Below the pieces are notes generated by a model. It had not been told where the DNA came from, did not search any database, and was given only the letters and a program-made list of their open reading frames with translations. The position numbers were made by a program, and so were the translations under genes. 8,435 bases of DNA from Thermoplasmata archaeon. Lineage in GTDB: Archaea > Thermoplasmatota > Thermoplasmata > Thermoplasmatales > Thermoplasmataceae. The stretch spans positions 4,189 to 12,623 of the forward strand of contig JAKAAE010000033.1 of assembly GCA_021797225.1 (NCBI GenBank), written 5' to 3'. The first letter of the stretch is position 1, and every line of letters begins with the position of its first letter. Shown here piece after piece: positions 1 through 6,146 of the stretch.

Positions 1-126
1 CCTTGCAATATGTTCATCGGTTTTATCCATTCTGGCTTCTAAAGCCTCTATATGTTCCTCTATCCTTGCAATATGTTCATCGGTTTTATCCATTCTGGCT
101 TCTAAAGCCTCTATATGTTCCTCTAT
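1..126. repeat. 63-bp perfect tandem repeat, two copies in window
   Basis: Bases 1-63 and 64-126 are identical at every position. The period is a multiple of 3 and of the coiled-coil heptad (21 codons), so copy number can change without breaking frame or coil register. The array probably continues beyond base 1. The sequence just inside it (127-140) only weakly resembles the unit. Complete identity, including synonymous positions, indicates recent duplication or ongoing homogenisation. Confidence 0.95.
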
Positions 127-306
127 CTTTGATACTGCTTTATCGAAAAGTTTCATTAATTCACTAAGTTTTTTATTCAGGTCATTCACAGAATCCAGTA
201 TTAGTGTATCCATATCGGTGTCAAAATATGGCTTTAGAACATTATAAAATTCCTTTCTCAGGGTTTCGTCATTTTTTATTGAATCAATGAAATCTCTAAT
301 CTCCAT
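1..306 (-). CDS. Coiled-coil repeat protein, N-terminal part (runs off left edge)
   Basis: A minus-strand frame is open from ATG at 306 to base 1 (102 codons, no stop), so the C-terminus lies outside the window. It begins MEIRDFIDSIKND; about 65 residues of charged, probably helical sequence follow, then a 21-residue unit (IEEHIEALEARMDK...) present twice in full. Hydrophobic residues at unit positions 1, 5, 8, 12 and 19 (with Thr at 15) alternate 4-3 without a break, and 21 residues equal three heptads, so the repeats should extend one continuous coiled coil. No signal peptide or membrane segment is visible. The start is supported by a TATA box about 25 nt upstream, implying a leaderless mRNA. 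Some archaeal coiled-coil proteins of this look carry a C-terminal PD-(D/E)XK-nuclease-like domain (DUF3782 type); whether this one does cannot be seen. Function unknown. Confidence 0.8.
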   Translation of the reverse strand, partial: MEIRDFIDSIKNDETLRKEFYNVLKPYFDTDMDTLILDSVNDLNKKLSELMKLFDKAVSKIEEHIEALEARMDKTDEHIARIEEHIEALEARMDKTDEHIAR

Positions 307-325
307 TGCTATTAATAATATGAAT

Positions 326-337
326 TATTATATAACC
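326..337 (-). promoter_or_regulatory. Archaeal TATA box for the coiled-coil gene
   Basis: The palindromic TTATATAA lies at 328-335, its centre about 25 nt upstream of the ATG at 306. That is the usual archaeal distance from TATA box to transcription start, so the transcript probably begins at or next to the start codon (leaderless). No Shine-Dalgarno sequence lies between. Confidence 0.6.
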
Positions 338-468
338 GTTTCTGCATTTATTCTTATAGTTCTTGCATCTACTGGAAAAAGAATGCATTGCATATAATTT
401 CTGCAGAATATAATGAATCACAGAGATTCTCTCTTTTTCAGAGGAAATTGCCAGATGCTCCCAATACA

Positions 469-1212
469 CTAATCCATGGGTTCCCATATTTTTATGAGTT
501 CATGAAATGATACAATCTCGGTAATGTCGATATCATCAGGTTTATCTCTTCCAGAATTGTTAAACCATACGGGGGCAATTCCAGAATTTATTGCACCTTT
601 CATATCACTGGAAATAGAATTCCCGATCATAATAACGTCTTCGGGTGCAACGTTGAGGGTATTCATAGCCCTCTCAAAAAGTAAATTATTTGGTTTCATT
701 TCTTCTGCATTTCTCGGTGCCAGCATTATATCAACATATCTATATAGCTTAAGCCGTGCCATTGTCCTGAATTGCATCTGCAGATTGCCGTTTGAAATTA
801 TAGCCACGGGTATTTTCATTCTGTTGCACAGTTTCAAAACATCTCCTGCACCATCTATTAGTCTTCTCTCCTCCCAGAAAGCCTGCCAGAAAGCAGTGGT
901 AAATTGCACTATATTATCCTTATTATAGGAACCGTACTCTCCTATTACCTTTATAATCCTCATTTTAGCATCATCCGCGTACGAAATCCCTGTTTTAAAT
1001 ATCTCTTCATAATTAAATAACTTCCTGAAATTTTCTTCTAATTCTTCCACAGTTACATTATCTAATTCTGGAACGATTTTTTTCATAGATTTAAAACCAG
1101 CACGTACAGCTTCCCGGTATTTTACCAGTGTATCGTCCATATCAAAAAACATTGCATGTATATCACTTATATGTGGAATTGGTACCATATTTTTATATTC
1201 TTCCCTATCCAT
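469..1212 (-). CDS. HAD-superfamily hydrolase (phosphatase), subfamily I with helical cap
   Basis: 247 residues, a typical length for HAD subfamily I phosphatases (YjjG/phosphoglycolate phosphatase-like), which hydrolyse small phosphoesters through a phospho-aspartate. Motif I is DMDDT at 24-28 (nucleophile Asp24, acid/base Asp26). A helical cap spans about 35-120. Motif II is IISNGN around Ser140, motif III is Lys173 in EMKPNN, and motif IV is GNSISSD at 197-203. Motif IV has Asn198 where GDxxxxD enzymes have Asp; Asp203 is kept for Mg2+. All other catalytic positions are present, so activity is expected. No signal peptide: cytoplasmic. The gene diverges from the ECF transporter operon across a short AT-rich gap. 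The physiological substrate cannot be told from sequence; nucleotide or sugar phosphate, or a vitamin intermediate, are all possible. The next ATG is Met9, so a slightly shorter protein is possible. Confidence 0.9.
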   Translation of the reverse strand: MDREEYKNMVPIPHISDIHAMFFDMDDTLVKYREAVRAGFKSMKKIVPELDNVTVEELEENFRKLFNYEEIFKTGISYADDAKMRIIKVIGEYGSYNKDNIVQFTTAFWQAFWEERRLIDGAGDVLKLCNRMKIPVAIISNGNLQMQFRTMARLKLYRYVDIMLAPRNAEEMKPNNLLFERAMNTLNVAPEDVIMIGNSISSDMKGAINSGIAPVWFNNSGRDKPDDIDITEIVSFHELIKIWEPMD

Positions 1213-1227
1213 ATATAATAAAGATAA

Positions 1228-1245
1228 TATTATTTATTAATTTTG
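1228..1245 (-). promoter_or_regulatory. Probable TATA region for the HAD gene
   Basis: On the minus strand this AT-rich stretch reads TTAATAAATA, centred about 26 nt upstream of the ATG at 1212, giving a near-leaderless start. The whole intergenic region is AT-rich, so the exact box is uncertain. Confidence 0.35.
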
Positions 1246-1285
1246 CATATATATACTATATTGTAATATATATTGATAAATAATG

Positions 1286-1310
1286 TAATATATACTATTG
1301 GTATAAAATA
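1286..1310 (+). promoter_or_regulatory. Probable promoter of the ECF transporter operon
   Basis: Two TATA-like elements lie in the divergent intergenic region: TAATATATA at 1286-1294, about 30 nt before ATG 1321, and the better match TATAAAATA at 1302-1310, about 30 nt before ATG 1336. Either gives a transcript with little or no leader. No TPP-riboswitch core (CTGAGA ... ACC, then TGATCTGG-like) can be found between 1213 and 1345. Confidence 0.5.
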
Positions 1311-1320
1311 TATATATGGT

Positions 1321-2148
1321 ATGCTGAATATTGATATGATAAAAATGGGTTTTAATGGAATAGCGGGAAATTTAAGTGAACCGGGAATAATACCCTGGCC
1401 TATAGTGGCTATATATTTTGCACTGGCCAGTTTATTTTTATTCTATATAGCGAGAAAAAATGGAAGTTTGTCAAGGTTTAAGACTGTGGATTATGTGTAT
1501 GTTGGAATTGGTGCCGCTTTCATGATTGTGTGGAACTTTTTTGTAGGTCCATTTCTGGATAAATTTGTTCCTTCCGGAGCAGCTTCATTCATTGGTTTTG
1601 GATCACTTGGACAGTTCGTCATACTTCTGATTGTGATAGGTGTGGTAAGAAAGGTTGGCGTAGGAATGCTTGGATGGGCAATTTACGATATACTGGCAGA
1701 TATATATTCATATGGGTTTGGAGGAGAGCCTATTTACCTGATTTACAAGATGTTTGCATTTGGAATTATTATGGATCTCTGGATCGCAGCTACCAGGGGA
1801 AAACCGTTTGGCATCGGTTCTGGAAAAACATCAAATGCAACAGATGCTGGAGCTAAAGCACCGGCGGGATCATCGGGCTTTGTATCGGCATCAGGGGCAT
1901 CGGCTGGAATCGGGTCTTTTCTCTCAAAACCAAAGGTAATACCGGTAATAGCCGGAATAGTTATGGGAATACCATATGCCATTGCAGGCCCATTATTCTT
2001 TACCGGCTTCTTTGCTCCATTGCTTTACGGTGGTATAGTTGACTGGCAGGCAATTATATTCGGCATGTATGCATCACTTCCATCCTTCCTAATATTTGGC
2101 ATCATTGGGTCATTCATAGCTGCCAGAGTTTCGAAGGTGCTGGGATGA
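1321..2148 (+). CDS. ECF importer S component (membrane substrate-binding subunit), YkoE-like
   Basis: Polytopic membrane protein of 275 residues from ATG 1321. Hydrophobic segments lie at about residues 23-45, 56-76, 96-110, 137-156, 206-235 and 246-268. It is called an S component mainly by context: the fused ECF ATPase follows with a 4-nt ATGA overlap and a CbiQ-type T component comes next. The Trp-Asn after an early helix and the helix-RKxG stretch (GVVRKVGVGML) recall YkoE of the thiamin/hydroxymethylpyrimidine transporter. S components bind the vitamin and dock onto the T subunit. Oddities are an N-terminal helix preceding the part that resembles YkoE, and a Gly/Ala/Ser-rich linker of about 40 residues (163-203) between the two halves. 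The start is uncertain: a TTG at 1273 would add 16 residues but overlaps the promoter; ATG 1336 is also possible. Substrate not proven. Confidence 0.75.
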   Translation: MLNIDMIKMGFNGIAGNLSEPGIIPWPIVAIYFALASLFLFYIARKNGSLSRFKTVDYVYVGIGAAFMIVWNFFVGPFLDKFVPSGAASFIGFGSLGQFVILLIVIGVVRKVGVGMLGWAIYDILADIYSYGFGGEPIYLIYKMFAFGIIMDLWIAATRGKPFGIGSGKTSNATDAGAKAPAGSSGFVSASGASAGIGSFLSKPKVIPVIAGIVMGIPYAIAGPLFFTGFFAPLLYGGIVDWQAIIFGMYASLPSFLIFGIIGSFIAARVSKVLG

Positions 2149-3740
2149 GCAAAGCAATAGAGATTAATAATATAGAATTCGCATACCTGGGAAGTAGTGA
2201 TAAATCATTATCAATCCAGGAATTTTCAGTGGAGGAGGGGGAAAGTGTACTTATAACGGGGCTTTCTGGATCAGGAAAATCCACATTTATACAGTGTATT
2301 AATGGCATAATACCACACATTATTGACGGCACCTTTGCTGGAAGTGTGAAGATATTTGGAACTGACACAAAAGAAATGAAGGTGCCAGAAATTTCAAGGA
2401 CCGTTGGCACATTGCTTCAGGATCCTGAGAGGCAGGTGATAAATTATACTGTTGAGGAGGAGGTAGCCTTTGCACCGGAGAACTTCAATATACCTGCAGC
2501 TGAGATAAAGGAAATGGTAAACAATGCAATATCATCGGTTGGCATAGATCACCTTAAGGGAAAGGAAACATTAAAACTTTCAGGTGGAGAACTGCAACGC
2601 GTTGCACTGGCATCGGTTCTGACAATGGATCCAAGGATATTAATTCTGGATGAGCCAACATCAAATATTGACCCTGAAGGTACAAACCAGATCTTTGAAT
2701 TTCTCAGGAAAGAGGTGGGAAAAAGGACACTTCTGGTGGTGGAGCATAAGGTTGAGCGTGTGCTGCCATTTATCGATAGGGTTGTTGTATTTGATCAGGG
2801 AAAAATAGTAGTTGATGATAAAAAGGAAAACATTCTAAATGATGTTACCCTGCTTGAAAAACTCGGCATAGAAATACCAGAGAATATGTTTCTTGCCAAA
2901 AAAATGGGATTGGAGAGCTATGATATTGAAACGGTATCCCAGTATATCTATGAGAACAAAATTGCCTTAAAAATGCCCGAACGGAAAAAGGGGGGTGAGC
3001 TTTCACTACGCACATCAGGAAACGTAAAGTATGACACTGGATTTGATCTAAATTTTAACCTTGAATTTAAGAGTGGAACTATTACTGCTATTGTTGGAAA
3101 GAATGGATCTGGCAAGAGCACGTTATTTAAGGGATTAATCGGCTGGCTGGATGATATGCACCAGGCAGTTTCAGATGTCAAAATTGAAACACCAGAGAAG
3201 GTGATTAAGGACAATAATATAGCAGAACGTGGCAAGATTATCGGATATCTTCCCCAGAGCTTTGACCTGATGTTAATAAACAGGACTGTTAAACGTGAAT
3301 TACATTATTCAAGACGTGTGCGTGGAAACAGCAATTCAGATTCTGACATTGAAAGAATAACAAAACTCTTTACGCTTGAAAAATACATGGATACTGATCC
3401 ACTTATGTTAAGCCAGGGGCAGAGAAGAAGGGTTGCTATGGCAGCAACAATTGCCGGTGGCCCAAAAATAATTCTAATGGATGAGCCAACATCGGGTCAG
3501 GATTATTACCATAAAAAGAATCTTGGAGATGAGATTGGCCTTCTTAAACAGATGGGGTACACGATAATTATGGTTTCACATGATATGAGATTTGCATTCC
3601 ATTATGCAGATAGGATGGTGGTTCTGGACAGTGGAAAAATAGTGGCTGATGGCACACCTGAGGAGGTTTTTGACAGTAGCGAGGTTTATGGTTTGCTGCC
3701 ACCGGCTGAATTTAGTTTAAGGAGGGGTATAATTGTATAG
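2145..3740 (+). CDS. ECF importer energizing subunit: two fused ABC ATPase domains
   Basis: 531-residue cytoplasmic protein with two complete ABC domains in tandem, like YkoD. Domain 1: Walker A GLSGSGKST (39-47), Q-loop LLQDPERQ (90-97), signature LSGGE (145-149), Walker B ILILDE with catalytic Glu170, switch His201. Domain 2: Walker A GKNGSGKST (318-326), Q-loop Gln371, signature LSQGQ (423-427), Walker B IILMDE with Glu447, switch His479. QDPERQ followed by VEEEVAFAPEN is characteristic of ECF/cobalt-type ATPases. Both nucleotide sites look functional. The linker is about 230-300. The ATG overlaps the S-component stop (ATGA) and has a Shine-Dalgarno GAAGGTG at 2133-2139, 5 nt upstream, so the genes are translationally coupled. 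The protein should couple through its Q-loop grooves to the T component encoded next. Confidence 0.95.
   Translation: MSKAIEINNIEFAYLGSSDKSLSIQEFSVEEGESVLITGLSGSGKSTFIQCINGIIPHIIDGTFAGSVKIFGTDTKEMKVPEISRTVGTLLQDPERQVINYTVEEEVAFAPENFNIPAAEIKEMVNNAISSVGIDHLKGKETLKLSGGELQRVALASVLTMDPRILILDEPTSNIDPEGTNQIFEFLRKEVGKRTLLVVEHKVERVLPFIDRVVVFDQGKIVVDDKKENILNDVTLLEKLGIEIPENMFLAKKMGLESYDIETVSQYIYENKIALKMPERKKGGELSLRTSGNVKYDTGFDLNFNLEFKSGTITAIVGKNGSGKSTLFKGLIGWLDDMHQAVSDVKIETPEKVIKDNNIAERGKIIGYLPQSFDLMLINRTVKRELHYSRRVRGNSNSDSDIERITKLFTLEKYMDTDPLMLSQGQRRRVAMAATIAGGPKIILMDEPTSGQDYYHKKNLGDEIGLLKQMGYTIIMVSHDMRFAFHYADRMVVLDSGKIVADGTPEEVFDSSEVYGLLPPAEFSLRRGIIV
3719..3727 (+). promoter_or_regulatory. Strong Shine-Dalgarno that fixes a TTG start
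   Basis: AAGGAGGGG lies inside the last codons of the ATPase gene, 5 nt before the TTG at 3733. It matches the archaeal anti-Shine-Dalgarno closely. There is no ATG until Met63 of the T component, far inside its conserved region, so this site decides the start. Confidence 0.8.
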
Positions 3741-4689
3741 TTTACTTGATACGTTCATCAGCTGGTTTGTACTGATATTTGGGGTTGGAGCCCCACTGTA
3801 TGTCATTTTTAAGGCAATAGGATTCAATGGATTTAGAGAGATAACCGTATACAGTAAATATAATACATTTCTCTACAGGGTTAATCCTGCAATAAAAATT
3901 GTTTTTGCAGTTGTGATAATGATGGTGGTCACCACAACAATATGGTGGATTGGTGCAATTCTTACCGTTGCCGTTTTGAGCCTGTATATAACCCTGGAAC
4001 ATGGAAAAAGGAAGCTGTACATTGGATCCTTATTCATAATGTCCACACTTGTAGGATCCCTCTGGGGATACGCACCATTTGTAACATATTCAACACTCAG
4101 TGTAGTCTTCCCACACTTCACACCTGATGTTATCTGGACATGGCCTTCCTATTTTGCTATTATGGGATATCAACATGTTCTCACACTGCAGGCACTCAAA
4201 TATTCATTTCAGATATCCTTTAGATCCACAGCCATAATGGCATCAGCCCTGTTACTAGTTATGACAAACACACCCTCACAGATCCTCAGAACACTACACA
4301 GATTCCATATCCCTGACCCAATACTATTTTCCATAATGGTTGCAATGAGGACTGTTTCCTTTGTACTTGAATATCTCAATGAATCCATAAAAATACAGAT
4401 GATGAGGGGACTTGGATCAAAGCACAGCAAGTACCTGAAGCCCATATTTTTCTTCATTGCTGCAATGCAGGGGCTGGTACCTACAATAATACATATTATG
4501 CGTGGTGGCAAGGATACTGGCATATCTGCAGATACCCGGGGTTTCAGGGCTACAAAAAAAAGGAGCTATGTTGAGTCAGTTCCAATAAACCGCCTGGACT
4601 ACTACGTGCTGGCAATTGTAGTTGTCCTGATCGTAATGGATGTGGCAATAAATATAATGGGATTTGGAAGGACAATACCATATAATTAA
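3733..4689 (+). CDS. ecfT: ECF importer T component (CbiQ/EcfT family transmembrane coupling protein)
   Basis: 318-residue membrane protein. Hydrophobic helices lie at about 8-30, 54-86, 96-122, 165-177, 196-212, 236-255 and 290-311. A polar cytoplasmic region carries the two short Arg-containing coupling motifs of T components: MRG at 224-226 and TRGF at 268-271. In the family these helices insert into the grooves of the two ATPase domains and relay ATP hydrolysis to the S component. The protein is longer than the usual 220-280 residues because of an extra N-terminal hydrophobic helix before the CbiQ-like start (YSKYNTFLYRVNPAIKI, about 40-56). It starts at TTG, chosen because a strong Shine-Dalgarno sits 5 nt upstream, and overlaps the ATPase gene by 8 nt. 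It is the last gene of the operon, followed by a U-rich terminator. Confidence 0.9.
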   Translation: MYSLLDTFISWFVLIFGVGAPLYVIFKAIGFNGFREITVYSKYNTFLYRVNPAIKIVFAVVIMMVVTTTIWWIGAILTVAVLSLYITLEHGKRKLYIGSLFIMSTLVGSLWGYAPFVTYSTLSVVFPHFTPDVIWTWPSYFAIMGYQHVLTLQALKYSFQISFRSTAIMASALLLVMTNTPSQILRTLHRFHIPDPILFSIMVAMRTVSFVLEYLNESIKIQMMRGLGSKHSKYLKPIFFFIAAMQGLVPTIIHIMRGGKDTGISADTRGFRATKKRSYVESVPINRLDYYVLAIVVVLIVMDVAINIMGFGRTIPYN

Positions 4690-4697
4690 AAAAAATA

Positions 4698-4735
4698 TTG
4701 TTTTACTCTGTTATTTATTTTTATACTATTTTTAG
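4698..4735 (+). terminator. U-rich archaeal terminator of the ECF operon
   Basis: Just after the T-component stop, several T-runs (TTTT, TTATTTATTTTTAT, then TTTTT ending at 4735) occur with no GC-rich hairpin, as expected for intrinsic archaeal termination. Confidence 0.6.
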
Positions 4736-4926
4736 ACCTTAGTCCGTTCCAGCCATTTAAAATTACAGTTCATATTATTCTGCAATATCTTCTTTTACTT
4801 TTCTCCTTTATTATATTTCTACCGGATATATATGAAATATTTTCGGTACAGATTCGGGATAACATAGAAAAATTAATAATGTTTTGAAGGTGAATATAAA
4901 TAAAAAATCTATAAAAGATTTAGAAG

Positions 4927-5155
4927 ATGAATAATACAGAAAAACATGCTGCAAAGACATATAATGTAAACTAAAATAGTGAGCTCAATGATTGTGGTTT
5001 AGAATACAATAAAAATGATAAATTCATAACGTGTGTTAATGGAATGCATTTTATGAATTCTCATAAATTGTTGCCCCAAAAAAATGTGTGCTGAAACTAC
5101 AGGAAACACTGTAAGATTCAATGAGTTTGTATGGTGTGGAAATAAGGCATCCTAA
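4927..5155 (+). pseudogene. Degraded ORF remnant, possibly from a transposase
   Basis: One frame reads MNNTEKHAAKTYNVN, a stop (4972-4974), then NSELNDCGLEYNKNDKFITC and VNGMHFMNSHKLLPQ. At an A7 run (5078-5084) sense passes to the next frame, which gives MCAETTGNTVRFNEFVWCGN and stops at 5153-5155. Removing one A joins the two parts. The pattern (G-L-x-Y ... D ... C-x-x-G-M, then F-x-x-x-x-C) resembles the cysteine-containing segment of IS1182/IS4-type transposases such as those common in acidophilic archaea. That is a judgement from memory, not an alignment. No terminal inverted repeats or target duplication were found, so if it is an element it is a partial, dead one. Confidence 0.35.
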
Positions 5156-5381
5156 CTATGAATACAGGATGTATGCAATAAATTCTATAAGTAGTACAGT
5201 ATGAGTAAAATACCTTCCTATACGCTTCACTAATGAAATAAATCTTTCCCCTATTAATATTAAACTCTGTAATGATGTACAAATGCCCATATAAGGCCGG
5301 GAAAATATATACAGCTATCAGAAGAAATATCATATATGGTTCAGGTATTTGCAGGCATAATTACGACTAAAATAGGATAGT
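5156..5381. other. Intergenic stretch without recognisable gene
   Basis: AT-rich DNA with stops in all plus-strand frames. The only longish minus-strand frame (5118-5333) encodes an unconvincing Tyr/Ile-rich peptide lacking domain features. No tRNA, rRNA, CRISPR or clear hairpin terminator is visible. It probably represents eroded sequence between two gene remnants. Confidence 0.5.
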
Positions 5382-5391
5382 GATTATAAAT
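5382..5391 (+). promoter_or_regulatory. Possible TATA box for the truncated regulator
   Basis: GATTATAAAT is centred about 25 nt before the ATG at 5411, the leaderless spacing seen elsewhere here. It overlaps the alternative upstream ATG (5390), which makes 5411 the better original start. Confidence 0.4.
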
Positions 5392-5587
5392 GGTATTTGA
5401 CAGAATATCAATGGAAATTATACGAAAGTTTCAATGGCCCAATGGAGAAGATTACAGCTATATAAATAGGCCACCGGTATACCATATAGCAAAAGAACTG
5501 GAGGTACATCCGTTTGTTGGCATATACCAATTATTCTTATTATGCATCAAATGCATCAAAAAAGGTATCGTCGTATGTGCAGTTTAA
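5390..5587 (+). pseudogene. Truncated helix-turn-helix regulator, N-terminal fragment
   Basis: The frame gives 65 residues from ATG 5390 (58 from ATG 5411). The first part (MEIIRKFQWPNGEDY, RPPVYHIAKELEVHP) looks like the start of a winged helix-turn-helix regulator, with RPPxxxIAKELxxHP as the first helix and turn of the DNA-binding unit. After about 5510 this frame degenerates into a Cys/Ile-rich tail ending at the TAA 5585-5587, while the sense sequence continues in a different frame with an unrelated surface protein. The gene therefore appears to be cut within its DNA-binding domain by a deletion or rearrangement. The HTH assignment rests on about 35 residues and is tentative; a real short protein cannot be excluded. 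Confidence 0.45.
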
Positions 5588-6106
5588 TGTTACATCTACT
5601 GGTTCCAGTGGGAATTTTGCCATGGATACTACCACAGGCTCAGATACCATTTTTACGGCAGAGTTTTCAATGCAACATTTAACAGTCCAGGAAACTTCCC
5701 CGCCCTCAATACTACCGGCATATCACAGTTGAATGCTGGCAAGATCCCGTCATCGTTCACATCATCAGGATTTTCTGGTGCAAAGCTTAAGAAAGATGTT
5801 GGGATTTCCACTCCAGCAGGGACATTCATTGCCGATGAGATATACGGTGCCAATAAAACCGAGAACCTTTCTTATTCAGTATTTATTGATACAACCTCCG
5901 GTATTATAGCCGGATACCATTTAAAAATTAATATACCATGTACACCAGGTAGTGGCACTACCAGCATATACACGAATTTAACCCACACAGATATCCCCAT
6001 GGGAAGTGGTGGCAATGCCTATATCTGGATTATAGTTGCTGGAGTAATTCTGGCATCAGTAATAGCTGTTGTATGGATTGTTTTCATAAGAAAGAGGAAA
6101 AAGTAA
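5514..6106 (+). pseudogene. C-terminal fragment of a membrane-anchored, sequon-rich surface protein, frameshifted
   Basis: Two overlapping frames together encode the end of one extracellular protein. The first (about 5517-5666) reads AYTNYSYYASNASKKVSS and on to GSDTIFTAEF. The sense then moves to the -1 frame at the T4 run 5664-5667 and continues NATFNSPGNFPALNTTG to the stop at 6104-6106. Restoring one T would rejoin them as EFFNATF. The joined fragment has eight N-x-S/T sequons, a central KKDVGISTPAGTF segment, one membrane helix (about 6020-6088) and the basic end RKRKK. This is the layout of a surface protein held by a C-terminal anchor with a short cytoplasmic tail. The signal peptide and N-terminal region are missing and the upstream DNA belongs to an unrelated regulator fragment. 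Function unknown. Confidence 0.6.
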
Positions 6107-6128
6107 TGCCTATACGGAGAACTATGAT

Positions 6129-6134
6129 AAAAAA
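6129..6134 (-). terminator. Possible U-run terminator for the methyltransferase gene
   Basis: Six A on the plus strand give U6 in the minus-strand transcript, about 90 nt beyond the methyltransferase stop, in the convergent intergenic gap. Confidence 0.3.
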
Positions 6135-6146
6135 TATTTCTGTATA

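Noticed and set aside
1..126. Repeat as a possible CRISPR array or non-coding satellite
   Set aside because: The two units abut without spacers and lie in frame inside an open coding sequence with a perfect heptad pattern.
524..928. 134-residue plus-strand frame
   Set aside because: It is the antisense shadow of the HAD gene, whose motifs I-IV are intact on the other strand.
1273..1320. TTG at 1273 as start of the S component
   Set aside because: It would run through the best TATA elements and adds only an AT-driven Ile/Tyr/Asn-rich stretch with no Shine-Dalgarno; ATG 1321 or 1336 fits better.
1213..1320. TPP or other riboswitch leader for the transporter
   Set aside because: The region is nearly all A and T, with none of the conserved THI-box core bases and too little room for the structure.
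4905..4921. Hairpin AAATCT-ATAAA-AGATTT
   Set aside because: Six weak base pairs in an AT-rich stretch with no U-run after it; expected by chance.
4890..4934. GTG-started short ORF after AAGGTG
   Set aside because: Only 14 codons (MNINKKSIKDLEDE) before a stop; the apparent Shine-Dalgarno overlaps the start codon, so initiation there is implausible.
5021..5059. Inverted repeat AATTCATAA ... TTATGAATT, 21-nt loop
   Set aside because: Nine perfect pairs but very AT-rich and inside the decayed ORF; no link to a promoter, terminator or element end.
5118..5333. 71-residue minus-strand frame
   Set aside because: No domain or convincing signal, no Shine-Dalgarno or positioned TATA box, and composition typical of random AT-rich translation.
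5655..5680. Programmed -1 frameshift
   Set aside because: In the zero frame the codons are GAG TTT TCA; there is no X-XXY-YYZ heptamer, and slippage of the Phe tRNA would meet GTT. A one-base deletion is simpler.
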